From NCBI GenBank assembly GCA_946478775.1, contig CAMLDR010000058.1, positions 1 through 22,093 of the forward strand: a stretch of 22,093 nucleotides of DNA, written 5' to 3'. The position numbers and the translations under genes are program-made. The notes under the pieces are model-generated. The model did not search any database. It was not told the DNA's origin and saw nothing but the letters and a program-made list of their open reading frames with translations. Positions 1 through 7,870 of this stretch are shown piece by piece (the first letter of the stretch is position 1; each line of letters starts with the position of its first letter). This DNA comes from an uncultured Flavobacteriales bacterium. Lineage in GTDB: Bacteria; Bacteroidota; Bacteroidia; Flavobacteriales; Crocinitomicaceae.

Positions 1-55
1 CATTTCGAAAATGATAATCGGTATATGTTTGCAAAGGCGCTAAGGCTAATTGCAT
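1..55 (-). CDS. tRNA-dihydrouridine synthase family protein, N-terminal fragment (runs off left edge)
   Basis: Only 18 codons are inside the window, reading MQLALAPLQTYTDYHFRN from an ATG at 55-53. The pattern LAPLQ-x-YTD-x-x-FR matches the start of Dus enzymes (LAPM-x-x-VTD-x-x-FR), flavoenzymes that reduce uridine to dihydrouridine in tRNA. The ATG lies 5 bases after the stop of the upstream short-chain dehydrogenase, so it is probably the last visible gene of the paaE-paaE-SDR operon. The identification rests on a very short stretch; the rest of the gene is outside the window, so the subfamily cannot be given. Confidence 0.65.
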   Translation of the reverse strand, partial: MQLALAPLQTYTDYHFRN

Positions 56-60
56 TTCTT

Positions 61-732
61 CTATGGATTAGAAACACTAACAGGAATGATTTTTCCGTGA
101 AAGTATTTCCCGTTATTTAAGGTGAAATCCACAATGAATTCAGCGATTTCAGCAGGTTGATGAGGAGCAATGTAACCGGGAAAAGCTTCTTCCATCATTT
201 CGGTTTGAACGGCCCCCAAACAAAGACAATTAATTGAAACACCTGAATTCTTAAATTCCTCAGCCAATAATTCTGTTAATGAAACCAATGCTGCTTTGGA
301 AGTGGAGTATGCCGCCAGGCCCGGAAACTTGGAACTTCCCTGGAACCCGCCAATGGATGAGATCATGACGATATGTCCGCCGCGTTTCATCCTGGGAAGA
401 CAAATTTGTGTAATCTCCATGACAGACATTACATTCACCTGGTAACAGTTTTGAATATCCTCCCGGGATAATTCCAGGAAAGGCTTTACCGCAATAAAAC
501 CGGCATTGTGAATCAAATAGTCGATCGAACCGATATGCTCAGTAGCTTTTTCAAAATCCGTTTTAATGGTCGGACTTAAAAGGTTCAAATGAATATAATG
601 GACGTTATTATTAGAAACGTTTTCTAAACTTCGGGCAAAACCAAATGTTTCCAAACCTTTGGCGGCAAACTGGCTAACCAGTTCTTTACCAATCCCGCGG
701 CTTGCTCCGATTACCAAAACGTTCTTAGACAT
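61..732 (-). CDS. SDR family NAD(P)-dependent oxidoreductase
   Basis: This is a classical short-chain dehydrogenase of 223 residues, a normal length for the family. A Rossmann nucleotide-binding motif GASRGIG sits at residues 9-15, the NNAG-like motif HNAG at 75-78, catalytic Ser about 125-126, and the active-site YxxxK as Tyr142 and Lys146. I start it at ATG 732 because the upstream in-frame TTG has no support. That ATG overlaps the last 8 bases of the preceding PaaE-like gene (ATGTCTAA), which implies translational coupling. The substrate cannot be read from sequence. Its place behind two ferredoxin reductases suggests a redox or catabolic role, but this is inference. The family call is firm; the specific function is unknown. 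Confidence 0.9.
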   Translation of the reverse strand: MSKNVLVIGASRGIGKELVSQFAAKGLETFGFARSLENVSNNNVHYIHLNLLSPTIKTDFEKATEHIGSIDYLIHNAGFIAVKPFLELSREDIQNCYQVNVMSVMEITQICLPRMKRGGHIVMISSIGGFQGSSKFPGLAAYSTSKAALVSLTELLAEEFKNSGVSINCLCLGAVQTEMMEEAFPGYIAPHQPAEIAEFIVDFTLNNGKYFHGKIIPVSVSNP

Positions 733-1798
733 CAAAATCCAGTTTTAAAACTTCACTGGTAGGATGTGATTGACAAGTTAGGATGTATCCCTCCTTTACT
801 TCTTCATCAGTCAAAGCATAATTGATAGTCATTTGGGCACTTCCTTCAATGATTTTGGCCTTGCAGGTACAGCAGACACCGCCTTTACAGGAGTATGGAA
901 CATCCATTCCGGATTGATCCAGGGCATCCAAAATGCTTTTTCCGTCGGTAGCCAGTTCAATTCGCTGAACTTCGCCATCCAGAATTGCACTAACCTGAGA
1001 AATGCCTTTAAATGTTCCAACTACGGTTGTTTCTTCCTGCTTCATTAAAACAGGAGTTGTAAATAATTCAAAGTGGATCTTCTCTTTTGCTACCCCAAAA
1101 ACATTCAATACTTCCTGGATTCCCATGATCATTTCCTCCGGGCCGCAAATGTAAAATGCATCTGCTCTCAAAAGAGCTAATTCTGCTTTGATTAATTCAC
1201 TCACATGCTGTTTATCCAATCTTCCTTCCTGGTGGCCTTCATTCTTTTCCTGACTAAAGAAGAAAGTAGAACTGACATTCGGAAATGACTGAATTTCATC
1301 CATGAAAAATGCAGTTTCAACTTTGGAATTACCGTAGATCAAACGCATTTTTTGATTGGATCCCAGTGATTTTGCAAAAGACATAAATGGTGTAATTCCA
1401 CTTCCTGCTGCAAAACACACAATAGTCGGCGCTTTTGGGTCCAATTTAAAATTCCCCATAGGAAAATCCAGTTCTATCTGATCGCCAGCCTTTAGTTCGT
1501 TCACCAAATAATTGGAAACAAGGCCCTTGTCTATGGCTTTCACTGCAACCGCAAGATGTTGTTCATTCGGTCCGCTGCAAATGGAATAAGAACGACTGTG
1601 CGTTGTCCCGTTCAATGTAACATGAACATTGATATATTGCCCCGGTTCGTAAACAAACTGATCCTTTAAATCAGCAGGTAGTTCAAAATGAATACGGCTT
1701 CCGACAGCTGTTATTCGTTCGTTGTTTGCAACGGTTACTATTCCTGAACGCATTTTTTTCGCGCCGGAATCTTTTTTGAATTTGGAAAATAAACCCAT
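725..1798 (-). CDS. paaE: PaaE-like phenylacetyl-CoA epoxidase reductase subunit / ferredoxin-NAD(P) reductase (copy 1)
   Basis: A 357-residue protein with the three-part layout of PaaE: an FAD-binding barrel with the flavin motif RSYS (residues 69-72), an NAD(P)-binding domain with GSGITP (132-137), and a C-terminal plant-type [2Fe-2S] ferredoxin domain with ligands Cys304, Cys309, Cys312 and Cys342. PaaE passes electrons from NADPH to the di-iron subunit PaaA. It lies 2 bases downstream of a second, clearly related reductase (1801-2871) and its stop overlaps the SDR start. A basic N-terminal tail of about 15 residues (FSKFKKDSGAKK) is absent from its neighbour. It could serve PaaABC or another oxygenase; sequence alone does not decide. 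Family call strong, partner uncertain. Confidence 0.87.
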   Translation of the reverse strand: MGLFSKFKKDSGAKKMRSGIVTVANNERITAVGSRIHFELPADLKDQFVYEPGQYINVHVTLNGTTHSRSYSICSGPNEQHLAVAVKAIDKGLVSNYLVNELKAGDQIELDFPMGNFKLDPKAPTIVCFAAGSGITPFMSFAKSLGSNQKMRLIYGNSKVETAFFMDEIQSFPNVSSTFFFSQEKNEGHQEGRLDKQHVSELIKAELALLRADAFYICGPEEMIMGIQEVLNVFGVAKEKIHFELFTTPVLMKQEETTVVGTFKGISQVSAILDGEVQRIELATDGKSILDALDQSGMDVPYSCKGGVCCTCKAKIIEGSAQMTINYALTDEEVKEGYILTCQSHPTSEVLKLDFDV

Positions 1799-1800
1799 AG

Positions 1801-2871
1801 TTAATCGTCAAATGATACTGTTAATTTTTCGGAAGTAGGATGAGCCTGGCAAGTTAGAATATAACCTGCTTCCACTTCATCTTTCTCCAATGCGTAATTT
1901 ACATCCATTACCGCACTTCCTTCCAATATTTTTGCTTTGCAGGTACAACAAACGCCGCCCTTACAAGCATATGGCAAATCTGCACCAGCTTCGTAACCTG
2001 CCTCCAAAATGGATGTTCCCGCTGTATTCAAGTCCACTTCAATACGATCTCCATCTAATATGATGGTCACCTTTGCCAGTACATCCTGATCCTTAGACAC
2101 CACAATTTTAGCCTGGGATCCTGCGGTTTTTGTTCCAAATAGTTCGAAATGAATTTTGTTTTCAGGAACTCCTGATCCCATCATTGCATTCTTAACTGCA
2201 TGGATCATTTCTTCGGGTCCACAGCTGTAAACAGCATCAATGTGCTCTCCCCGAAGCAAAGTTCTTCCGATCAATTCCACTTTGTCTTTATCAATACGGC
2301 CTTTTTGCAAGGGATTACCCAAACTTTCTCTGCTCAGTACATGAATCAACTGGAAACGGTTAATGTATTTATTTTTTAAAGCTTCTAATTCTTCTCTGAA
2401 AATGATACTGGAAAATCCCTTGTTGCCATAAACCAAAGTGACTGTGCTCATCGGTTCACTCATCAGGATCGTCTTTGCAATCGAAATAATTGGTGTAATT
2501 CCACTTCCGGCTGCAAAAAGCGCGTAATTTTTGGTTGCGGAAATTTCAGGGATAAGCTGGAAGTGACCGCTGGGAGTCATTACATCTAATATTTCTCCGA
2601 CTTTCAGATCAGCTGTTGCCCAGGATGAAAAACGACCGTCTTCCACACGCTTAACTGCAACCCGCAACTCACCATCCTGAGGAGTGGCACAAATGGAATA
2701 AGATCTTCTCAGCTCCTCTCCATCGATCATTTTACGGATCGTAATGTATTGACCGGAAACAAATTGGTAATCATTTGTCAGTTCGGACGGGATTTCAAAA
2801 GCAATGGAAACAGTGTCATCGGTTTCCTTTCGGACATCTTGAACAACTAAAGGATGAAACTTCGGAGTCAT
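1801..2871 (-). CDS. paaE: PaaE-like phenylacetyl-CoA epoxidase reductase subunit (copy 2)
   Basis: A 356-residue paralogue of the next gene with the same order: FAD domain with RSYS at 56-59, NAD(P) domain with GSGITP, and C-terminal [2Fe-2S] domain with Cys303, Cys308, Cys311 and Cys341. The block around the iron-sulfur ligands (CKGGVCCTCKAK) is identical in the two copies, while the rest has diverged, so the duplication is not recent. It is the first gene of the leftward operon paaE-paaE-SDR-dus. The ATG at 2871 lies 20 bases from a perfect -7 box. The paaABCD operon is about 9 kb away and has no reductase of its own, so this is a good candidate partner, by inference. Confidence 0.88.
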   Translation of the reverse strand: MTPKFHPLVVQDVRKETDDTVSIAFEIPSELTNDYQFVSGQYITIRKMIDGEELRRSYSICATPQDGELRVAVKRVEDGRFSSWATADLKVGEILDVMTPSGHFQLIPEISATKNYALFAAGSGITPIISIAKTILMSEPMSTVTLVYGNKGFSSIIFREELEALKNKYINRFQLIHVLSRESLGNPLQKGRIDKDKVELIGRTLLRGEHIDAVYSCGPEEMIHAVKNAMMGSGVPENKIHFELFGTKTAGSQAKIVVSKDQDVLAKVTIILDGDRIEVDLNTAGTSILEAGYEAGADLPYACKGGVCCTCKAKILEGSAVMDVNYALEKDEVEAGYILTCQAHPTSEKLTVSFDD

Positions 2872-2890
2872 TTCTGATTTTTTTTGAATA

Positions 2891-2898
2891 CAAAAATA
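2891..2898 (-). promoter_or_regulatory. Bacteroidota -7 promoter box for the paaE-paaE-SDR operon
   Basis: TATTTTTG on the minus strand fits TAnnTTTG exactly and ends 20 bases before the ATG at 2871. No convincing -33 TTG is visible at the usual distance. Confidence 0.55.
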
Positions 2899-3026
2899 GA
2901 ATTTAATTCGTCTTGAAGACTACATATTTCAGTGACTTTTGTCATTTCGATCCATTATTCGTTAAATGTTGGAATCCATTGAAAAACGGTTGTTTACGAA
3001 CTTAGTTCAATAAAAAATGTGAAAAA

Positions 3027-3058
3027 TTTGCGGGTCTTAATTTAAGTTACTAACTTTC
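3027..3058 (+). promoter_or_regulatory. Promoter of apaG (-33 TTTG, -7 TAACTTTC)
   Basis: TTTG at 3027-3030 is followed after 20 bases by TAACTTTC at 3051-3058, which matches TAnnTTTG except for the last base. The box ends 21 bases before the apaG ATG. This is the one site in the window where both promoter elements can be seen. Confidence 0.55.
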
Positions 3059-3078
3059 TTCGTCACAAGTCCTATAAT

Positions 3079-3471
3079 ATGACACAAATAACCGCGCTTA
3101 CGGAAGGAGTTTTGATTCGGGTTTCGACTCAGTTTCGTGCAGATGTTTCACAAACAACGGACTCAAGTTATTTCTTCAGCTATCGGATTGATATTGAAAA
3201 CCAAAATCAATTCACCGTCCAGTTGCTTCACCGCGACTGGTTTATTTTCGATTCTTTAAATCCTACCATTCACGTAAGTGGAGAGGGGGTTGTAGGTCAA
3301 CAGCCTGTTTTGGAGTCCGGAGAATTGTACCAATATACCAGTGGATGTGAACTCAAATCAGAAATGGGTTCCATGCATGGATTTTACACGTTTAAAAACA
3401 TGGAAACAGGTCAGCTTTTTAAGGTAGACATCCCTGTTTTTCAATTGAATTTCCCGGGAAAATTGAATTAG
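3079..3471 (+). CDS. apaG: ApaG (DUF525) protein
   Basis: A 130-residue single-domain protein, the usual ApaG length. The family signature is clear: a Y-R-I-x-I-x-N strand early on, RDWFIFDS in the middle, then GEGVVGQQPVLESGE, YTSGCEL and a GSMHGFYTF end. ApaG folds as a fibronectin-III-like beta sandwich; it was linked to cobalt/magnesium tolerance in enterobacteria, but its molecular role remains unsettled. It is transcribed alone, divergent from the paaE operon across 207 bases that hold a promoter for each side. It converges on the TPR gene across a repeat-rich gap that starts at the last base of its stop codon. Confidence 0.93.
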   Translation: MTQITALTEGVLIRVSTQFRADVSQTTDSSYFFSYRIDIENQNQFTVQLLHRDWFIFDSLNPTIHVSGEGVVGQQPVLESGELYQYTSGCELKSEMGSMHGFYTFKNMETGQLFKVDIPVFQLNFPGKLN

Positions 3472-3510
3472 TTCAAATGTTCAAATGTTCAAATGTTCAA
3501 ATGTTCAAAT
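3471..3510. repeat. Five tandem copies of GTTCAAAT
   Basis: Five perfect 8-base units run from the last base of the apaG stop codon: 3471-3478, 3479-3486, 3487-3494, 3495-3502 and 3503-3510. Inverted partners follow at 3541-3546 (TTGAAC) and 3576-3585 (CATTTTGAAC), so the RNA could fold in several registers. The gap lies between two convergent genes; a terminator role is possible but there is no clean T-tract. Confidence 0.9.
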
Positions 3511-3599
3511 GACTTTGTTTAACTTCTCACTTGAAACTGTTTGAACCCTTCGCCGATGTAAAGCTTTAGCGCAAGCATTTTGAACTTTTATAACGAATA

Positions 3600-4868
3600 T
3601 TAATCGACTTTTGCAGATTGTACCTTTTTCAGTTTAATAAGTAATAGAATGATAGTAATGGTCATTGCTGCCACTACCATTAAAAGCAAGTAATTCCAAA
3701 ACAAAGTTTCCTTTTTGATTTCTGCAGTTTTGAACTCTTCAAAGTCTGTTCTCCAGATTTCATGCTGTAAGTTCGTTAAGTCTTCATCATCTGCATTTTG
3801 CCGCAATTTCAGATCGTTTGAGATTGACAGCGCTTTTTCCAAATGACCTGTAGATTCATCGAATTGCTTTAGTTCCTTATAAACCTGTGCCATTGCAAGT
3901 AATCCATCTTTTTCTTCTTTTAAAAGTTCGTATTTCCGGGCAAGATCCGTTGATTTTTGGTACCAGTAAAGCGCTCTGTCATATTGTTCGATATAGAAAT
4001 GGTAATCTCCCATATTGTACAAACTCTCTGAGATCGATTTCACATCATTAACTGATTCTCTTAATTCCAGGGCCTTCTGAAAATGAAGACGTGCATTTAT
4101 TGTATCTCCTCTTTCGAAATAGACAATGGCTAAGTTATTCAATGCATGGGCTTTGGGTGAAGTGAGGTTTGTTTTCTGTGCCATTTGGTAGGATAACTTA
4201 AAGAATTTTTCAGCCAGGCTGAACTTTTCAGCGATTCGGTAAATATCTCCCAACCGGGCATAAGCGGAACTCAACCCACGGTAATCCTTCGCTTTGGAGG
4301 CTTTCGAAATATAATCTTCATAGGTTTCTATGGCCAGCTTTTCTTTGCTCTGAAGCAGGTATGCTTCAGCTAATGAGATCAATCCTTCCGTTTTGTCTTT
4401 CGATTCCGGGTTGTCTTTGTTGTAAGTAATGGCTTTTTTTGCCCAAAGCATGGAAGAATTTCCGTCATCCAGTTTTCTATAGCCGGAAGCAATAATCTTA
4501 CAAACGTTTGTTAATAGAGCCATATCTCCACGTTCCTGTAATCGGGGAAGTGTGGCTTTTGCCATTGCAATTCCGTCATTTATACGACCGTTCATGACGT
4601 AAAACTCTGCCAGGGTAATTTTCCCGAATTCAATTGCAGGTTGATAATGATTGTCGATTCCGTAAAAGAAAAGGGTTTCACCCACCATTCTTAAAGAATC
4701 AATGGATTCGGACTGATAATAAAGACTTAGCTTTTTTGCTGCTTCAATGCGATCATTTTCACTTCCCTTGTTGAGTAACTCCCATTGTTTTTGGGAATCG
4801 ACCGATTGTGCGAACGACAAAAAACAAGAGCAAAGGGCAAGAAGAATAGTAGTTGCTGAAATCTTCAT
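3600..4868 (-). CDS. Membrane-anchored tetratricopeptide repeat protein
   Basis: A 422-residue protein from ATG 4868. An upstream in-frame ATG at 4904 is rejected because the -7 promoter box at 4893-4900 would lie inside that longer reading frame. A signal peptide covers about residues 1-20 (cleavage near SFA/Q). The body is a run of helical TPR-like repeats (for example the units with ALNNLAIVYFERGD and SLYNMGDYHFYIEQYDRALYWYQKS). A transmembrane helix lies near the C-terminus (about residues 388-409), followed by only some 11 basic residues. In Bacteroidota this layout often precedes a histidine kinase or LuxR-type DNA-binding domain, but neither is present here. The TPR region should be periplasmic. 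The partner is unknown. Confidence 0.85.
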   Translation of the reverse strand: MKISATTILLALCSCFLSFAQSVDSQKQWELLNKGSENDRIEAAKKLSLYYQSESIDSLRMVGETLFFYGIDNHYQPAIEFGKITLAEFYVMNGRINDGIAMAKATLPRLQERGDMALLTNVCKIIASGYRKLDDGNSSMLWAKKAITYNKDNPESKDKTEGLISLAEAYLLQSKEKLAIETYEDYISKASKAKDYRGLSSAYARLGDIYRIAEKFSLAEKFFKLSYQMAQKTNLTSPKAHALNNLAIVYFERGDTINARLHFQKALELRESVNDVKSISESLYNMGDYHFYIEQYDRALYWYQKSTDLARKYELLKEEKDGLLAMAQVYKELKQFDESTGHLEKALSISNDLKLRQNADDEDLTNLQHEIWRTDFEEFKTAEIKKETLFWNYLLLMVVAAMTITIILLLIKLKKVQSAKVD

Positions 4869-4892
4869 AAGTGTGTTTAAATAACATTCACC

Positions 4893-4900
4893 CAAACATA
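4893..4900 (-). promoter_or_regulatory. -7 promoter box of the TPR gene
   Basis: TATGTTTG on the minus strand, an exact TAnnTTTG match, 25 bases before ATG 4868. It lies downstream of the more distal ATG at 4904 and therefore decides the start. No clear -33 element. Confidence 0.5.
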
Positions 4901-4976
4901 GCACAATCTTTTAAATTAACGATGGAAGTTCAATAATCCGACATCAATCTGATGTAAGAACTCAAAGCATTATGTG

Positions 4977-4984
4977 TACATTTG
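4977..4984 (+). promoter_or_regulatory. -7 promoter box of pruA
   Basis: TACATTTG is an exact TAnnTTTG match and ends 20 bases before the ATG at 5004. An in-frame ATG at 4974 lies at the edge of this box and cannot be in the transcript, which supports the start at 5004. Confidence 0.5.
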
Positions 4985-5003
4985 TAACGCAAAAAAGTAT
5001 ACT

Positions 5004-6632
5004 ATGTCAAACGCGTTATTTACGGTTCCAAAAGCAATTAATGAACCGGTAAAGGCTTATGTTCCAGGAAGTGCTGAACATACAGCTTTGATCTCAGAAT
5101 ATAAGAAACTATTGGACCAGGAACCAATTGATGTGCCTATGTACATTGGTTCTGAATTGGTTAGAACAAATAATAAAAAGCCCATGTCGCCTCCGCACGA
5201 TCACAAAAAAGTGCTGGGACATTTCAATTACGGTGATGCAACGCATGTTTCTAAAGCGATTGATGCGGCAATGAATGCGCGTGAGCAATGGGCTAATCTT
5301 CCTTGGGAACAACGTGCAGCGATTTTTTTGAAAGCAGCAGATTTATTGGCAGGACCATTCAGAAATAGAATGAATGCAGCAACTATGTTGGGACAGTCCA
5401 AGAACGTAATGCAGGCAGAAATTGATGCTGCTTGTGAGTTGATTGATTTCTTCCGTTTCAATGTGCAATATTTGACACAGATATACAAAGAACAACCTGA
5501 ATCATTACCTGGAATGTGGAACAGATTGGAATACCGTCCTTTGGAAGGTTTCGTTTTTGCTCTTACACCGTTCAATTTCACATCCATTGCGGCGAATTTA
5601 TGTGCTGCACCTGCAATGATGGGGAACGTGATTGTTTGGAAACCTGCTGAATCTCAAATGTATTCCGCACAAGTAATTATGGAAGTGTTCCGTGCAGCCG
5701 GTGTTCCGGACGGAGTGATCAATATGATCTCTGTAGATGGGCCGGTGGCAGGAGACGTAATCTTTAAAAACAAACATTTAGCAGGATTACATTTTACAGG
5801 TTCTACGGGAGTTTTCCGTCATTTATGGAAAGAGATCGGGAACAACATTGAAAAATACAGAGCTTATCCGCGTATTGTAGGAGAAACAGGTGGTAAAGAT
5901 TTCGTAATGGTACATAAAAGTGCAAATGCTGCTGAAGTGGCAACTGCATTGTCTCGCGGAGCATTCGAATTCCAGGGGCAAAAATGTTCCGCTGCTTCGC
6001 GTGCATATATTCCTTCCAATCTTTGGGCAGATGTCAAAGATATTTTGGTGAGCCAGGTGAAATCATTTAAAATGGGTTCTCCGGAAGATTCTTCCAACTT
6101 CATCAATGCAGTAATTGACGAACGTGCTTTTGATAAGATTTCAGGATTTATAGATTACGCCAAAGGACAATCAGACGCAGAGATCATTGTTGGAGGATCT
6201 TACGATAAATCAAAAGGATACTTTATCGATCCGACTGTTATCGTAACTACCAATCCAAAATTCAGAACAATCGTTGAAGAGATCTTCGGACCGGTTCTAA
6301 CCATCTATGTTTACCCGGAGAATCAATTCGAGGGGACCTTGAAATTATTGGATGAAACTTCTGAATATGCGTTGACAGGTTCTATTATGTCGAATGATCG
6401 TTATGCGATCCAGGTTGCAACGAAAGCATTGGAAAATGCAGCTGGAAACTTCTACATCAATGATAAACCAACAGGTGCTGTTGTTGGTCAGCAGCCATTT
6501 GGTGGTGCAAGAGGTTCAGGGACGAATGATAAGGCGGGAGCAGCAATGAACTTGTTGCGCTGGGTTTCCGCACGAACCATTAAAGAAACATTTGTTCCGC
6601 CAACAGATTACAAATATCCGTTCTTAGGATAA
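5004..6632 (+). CDS. pruA: L-glutamate gamma-semialdehyde dehydrogenase (1-pyrroline-5-carboxylate dehydrogenase)
   Basis: A 542-residue NAD-dependent aldehyde dehydrogenase, full length for the stand-alone P5C dehydrogenase group. It oxidises glutamate semialdehyde, the hydrolysed form of P5C, to glutamate as the last step of proline breakdown. Visible landmarks are the cofactor-loop motif FTGSTGVF at 264-271, catalytic Glu294 in VGETGGKDF, catalytic Cys328 in GQKCSAASR and the later EEIFGPVL motif. I use ATG 5004 rather than 4974 because of the promoter position. It is monocistronic, with its own promoter and a rho-independent terminator. No proline dehydrogenase lies in the window, so the first step must be encoded elsewhere. 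Confidence 0.95.
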   Translation: MSNALFTVPKAINEPVKAYVPGSAEHTALISEYKKLLDQEPIDVPMYIGSELVRTNNKKPMSPPHDHKKVLGHFNYGDATHVSKAIDAAMNAREQWANLPWEQRAAIFLKAADLLAGPFRNRMNAATMLGQSKNVMQAEIDAACELIDFFRFNVQYLTQIYKEQPESLPGMWNRLEYRPLEGFVFALTPFNFTSIAANLCAAPAMMGNVIVWKPAESQMYSAQVIMEVFRAAGVPDGVINMISVDGPVAGDVIFKNKHLAGLHFTGSTGVFRHLWKEIGNNIEKYRAYPRIVGETGGKDFVMVHKSANAAEVATALSRGAFEFQGQKCSAASRAYIPSNLWADVKDILVSQVKSFKMGSPEDSSNFINAVIDERAFDKISGFIDYAKGQSDAEIIVGGSYDKSKGYFIDPTVIVTTNPKFRTIVEEIFGPVLTIYVYPENQFEGTLKLLDETSEYALTGSIMSNDRYAIQVATKALENAAGNFYINDKPTGAVVGQQPFGGARGSGTNDKAGAAMNLLRWVSARTIKETFVPPTDYKYPFLG

Positions 6633-6655
6633 TCAAAATTTAGCAATAGCATTGA

Positions 6656-6687
6656 GGGTATCTTTACGGATACCCTTTTTTATTTTC
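6656..6687 (+). terminator. Rho-independent terminator of pruA
   Basis: GGGTATC at 6656-6662 pairs with GATACCC at 6669-6675 around a 6-base loop, followed at once by TTTTTTATTTT. It begins 23 bases after the pruA stop. Confidence 0.85.
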
Positions 6688-6719
6688 TTAAATACAATTT
6701 CCAGAGCTAAACTTTGAAT

Positions 6720-6778
6720 GTTCAAAGAGTTCAAAAGGTGTCAAAAGTTTAAACCTTTGAACTTTTCAACTCTTGAAC
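6720..6778. repeat. Imperfect GTTCAA-rich inverted repeat between convergent genes
   Basis: The left arm at 6720-6738 carries GTTCAAAGAGTTCAAAAGG. The right arm at 6754-6778, read on the minus strand, gives GTTCAAGAGTT then GAAAAGTTCAAAGG. It shares the word GTTCAAA with the tandem repeat at 3471-3510, which also lies between two convergent genes. Confidence 0.6.
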
Positions 6779-6782
6779 TTAA

Positions 6783-6839
6783 GGTGACTGAATGCTTCCG
6801 CTGTAGCTTTAGCATAGGCGCAGCGGAGTAGAAGTCACC
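6783..6839 (-). terminator. Two-stage hairpin overlapping the end of the PorP/SprF-like gene
   Basis: Outer arms GGTGACT (6783-6789) and AGTCACC (6833-6839) enclose inner arms TCCGCTG (6797-6803) and CAGCGGA (6821-6827) with a 17-base loop. The outer arm includes the stop codon at 6835-6837. It could end the leftward adhesin operon, though no long T-tract follows on the minus strand. Confidence 0.5.
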
Positions 6840-7869
6840 AAAGAGAAGGATTGTTCAAACGGTCATCTAAATTGAACCGCAGGAAAACCTCAAATCCTCC
6901 GCGGGATTTTGAAACCGGGGTTAAACGGGAAAGATTGAAATCATACGCCATCCCAACAGAAAATTGATGGTATTGGAAATATCCTTTTGCAACGAACGCA
7001 TCCTTATACCGGCTGAATAATCCGAGTGCTGCTGCTACCGGTTTGATTGATCCGGTGAAATGGGAAGCTTCACGGATGTTGTAACGCAAATAAGTTCCAA
7101 ACATCACTTCGGAGTATTTGGATTGCATTTGAACGTAAATAGCCGGTTGAATGGCTAATTGTGTATTTGGGATATTGAAAGAACTGTTGATGAAAGCTGA
7201 AATGCGCATAGCCAATTTATCCTGTGCCAAAGAAACAAAAGATGAAGCGGGTTGATTGGCATGATAAACAGCTAATCCGCAATTGACATTGTTATTGATA
7301 TTATTGTTTACGGAATACTTCATTTTCCGGAAAGTGTAGACAACTCCGGCACCGGCATCCATGAAAATATGATTATAAGAACCAAAATTTTCTCCGCTTC
7401 CAATACTTCCGTTTATGGCATCCCCATCAAACTGACTCGCCCAGTTTCCTCTGTTCGGATCTAATAAGCGTTGGTTCATTCCTCCGTAAATACCAAGCCG
7501 CAATACACTGTATCTTCCCATTTTTAAATGGTAAGCCAAATCCAGGTTAAACTGGTTGGTGGTTACTTTCATGTCACCTGCCACATCATTGTAAAAGTTG
7601 AGTCCCAAAGCAATAAAGCTGTTATTGTCTGCATCCCTGCGCTGTAACCTCACATCAAAAGATGCTGCAATTGTTTGATAAGGAGAAGCAATACTGTTCC
7701 ACTGATTGCGATAGTTTGCAATGATCTGCATATGTGAAAAAGCCCCTGCTAATGCCGGGTTTAACAGCATGGGTGCATATTCCGTTTGAGCGAAGTGCGC
7801 ATCCTGTGCGGAAGTGTTTTTCGCAATAACCTGGGCCAGAATAAATATGTAAACAGCAATTTTTTTCAT
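6835..7869 (-). CDS. PorP/SprF family type IX secretion system membrane protein
   Basis: A 344-residue outer-membrane protein. A signal peptide spans about residues 1-21 (cleavage near TSA/QD). The family's opening block follows: DAHFAQTEYAPMLLNPALAGAF, then NYRNQWNSIASPYQTIAASFD, with beta-strand-rich sequence to the end. PorP/SprF proteins pair with a large T9SS type B cargo, helping its export or anchoring it to the cell surface; SprF does this for the SprB adhesin in Flavobacterium johnsoniae. Here the gene starts 1 base after the stop of a 1329-residue type B protein, the classic pairing, so it is probably the partner of that protein. Its stop codon lies inside a hairpin. Confidence 0.92.
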   Translation of the reverse strand: MKKIAVYIFILAQVIAKNTSAQDAHFAQTEYAPMLLNPALAGAFSHMQIIANYRNQWNSIASPYQTIAASFDVRLQRRDADNNSFIALGLNFYNDVAGDMKVTTNQFNLDLAYHLKMGRYSVLRLGIYGGMNQRLLDPNRGNWASQFDGDAINGSIGSGENFGSYNHIFMDAGAGVVYTFRKMKYSVNNNINNNVNCGLAVYHANQPASSFVSLAQDKLAMRISAFINSSFNIPNTQLAIQPAIYVQMQSKYSEVMFGTYLRYNIREASHFTGSIKPVAAALGLFSRYKDAFVAKGYFQYHQFSVGMAYDFNLSRLTPVSKSRGGFEVFLRFNLDDRLNNPSLW

Positions 7870-7870
7870 A

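Noticed and set aside
3471..3510. Possible CRISPR array
   Set aside because: The units are 8 bases, directly tandem and without spacers, and no cas gene is present.
5228..5587. 119-codon reverse open frame inside pruA
   Set aside because: It is fully antisense to a strongly conserved enzyme gene, its sequence has no recognisable domain, and no promoter box points into it.
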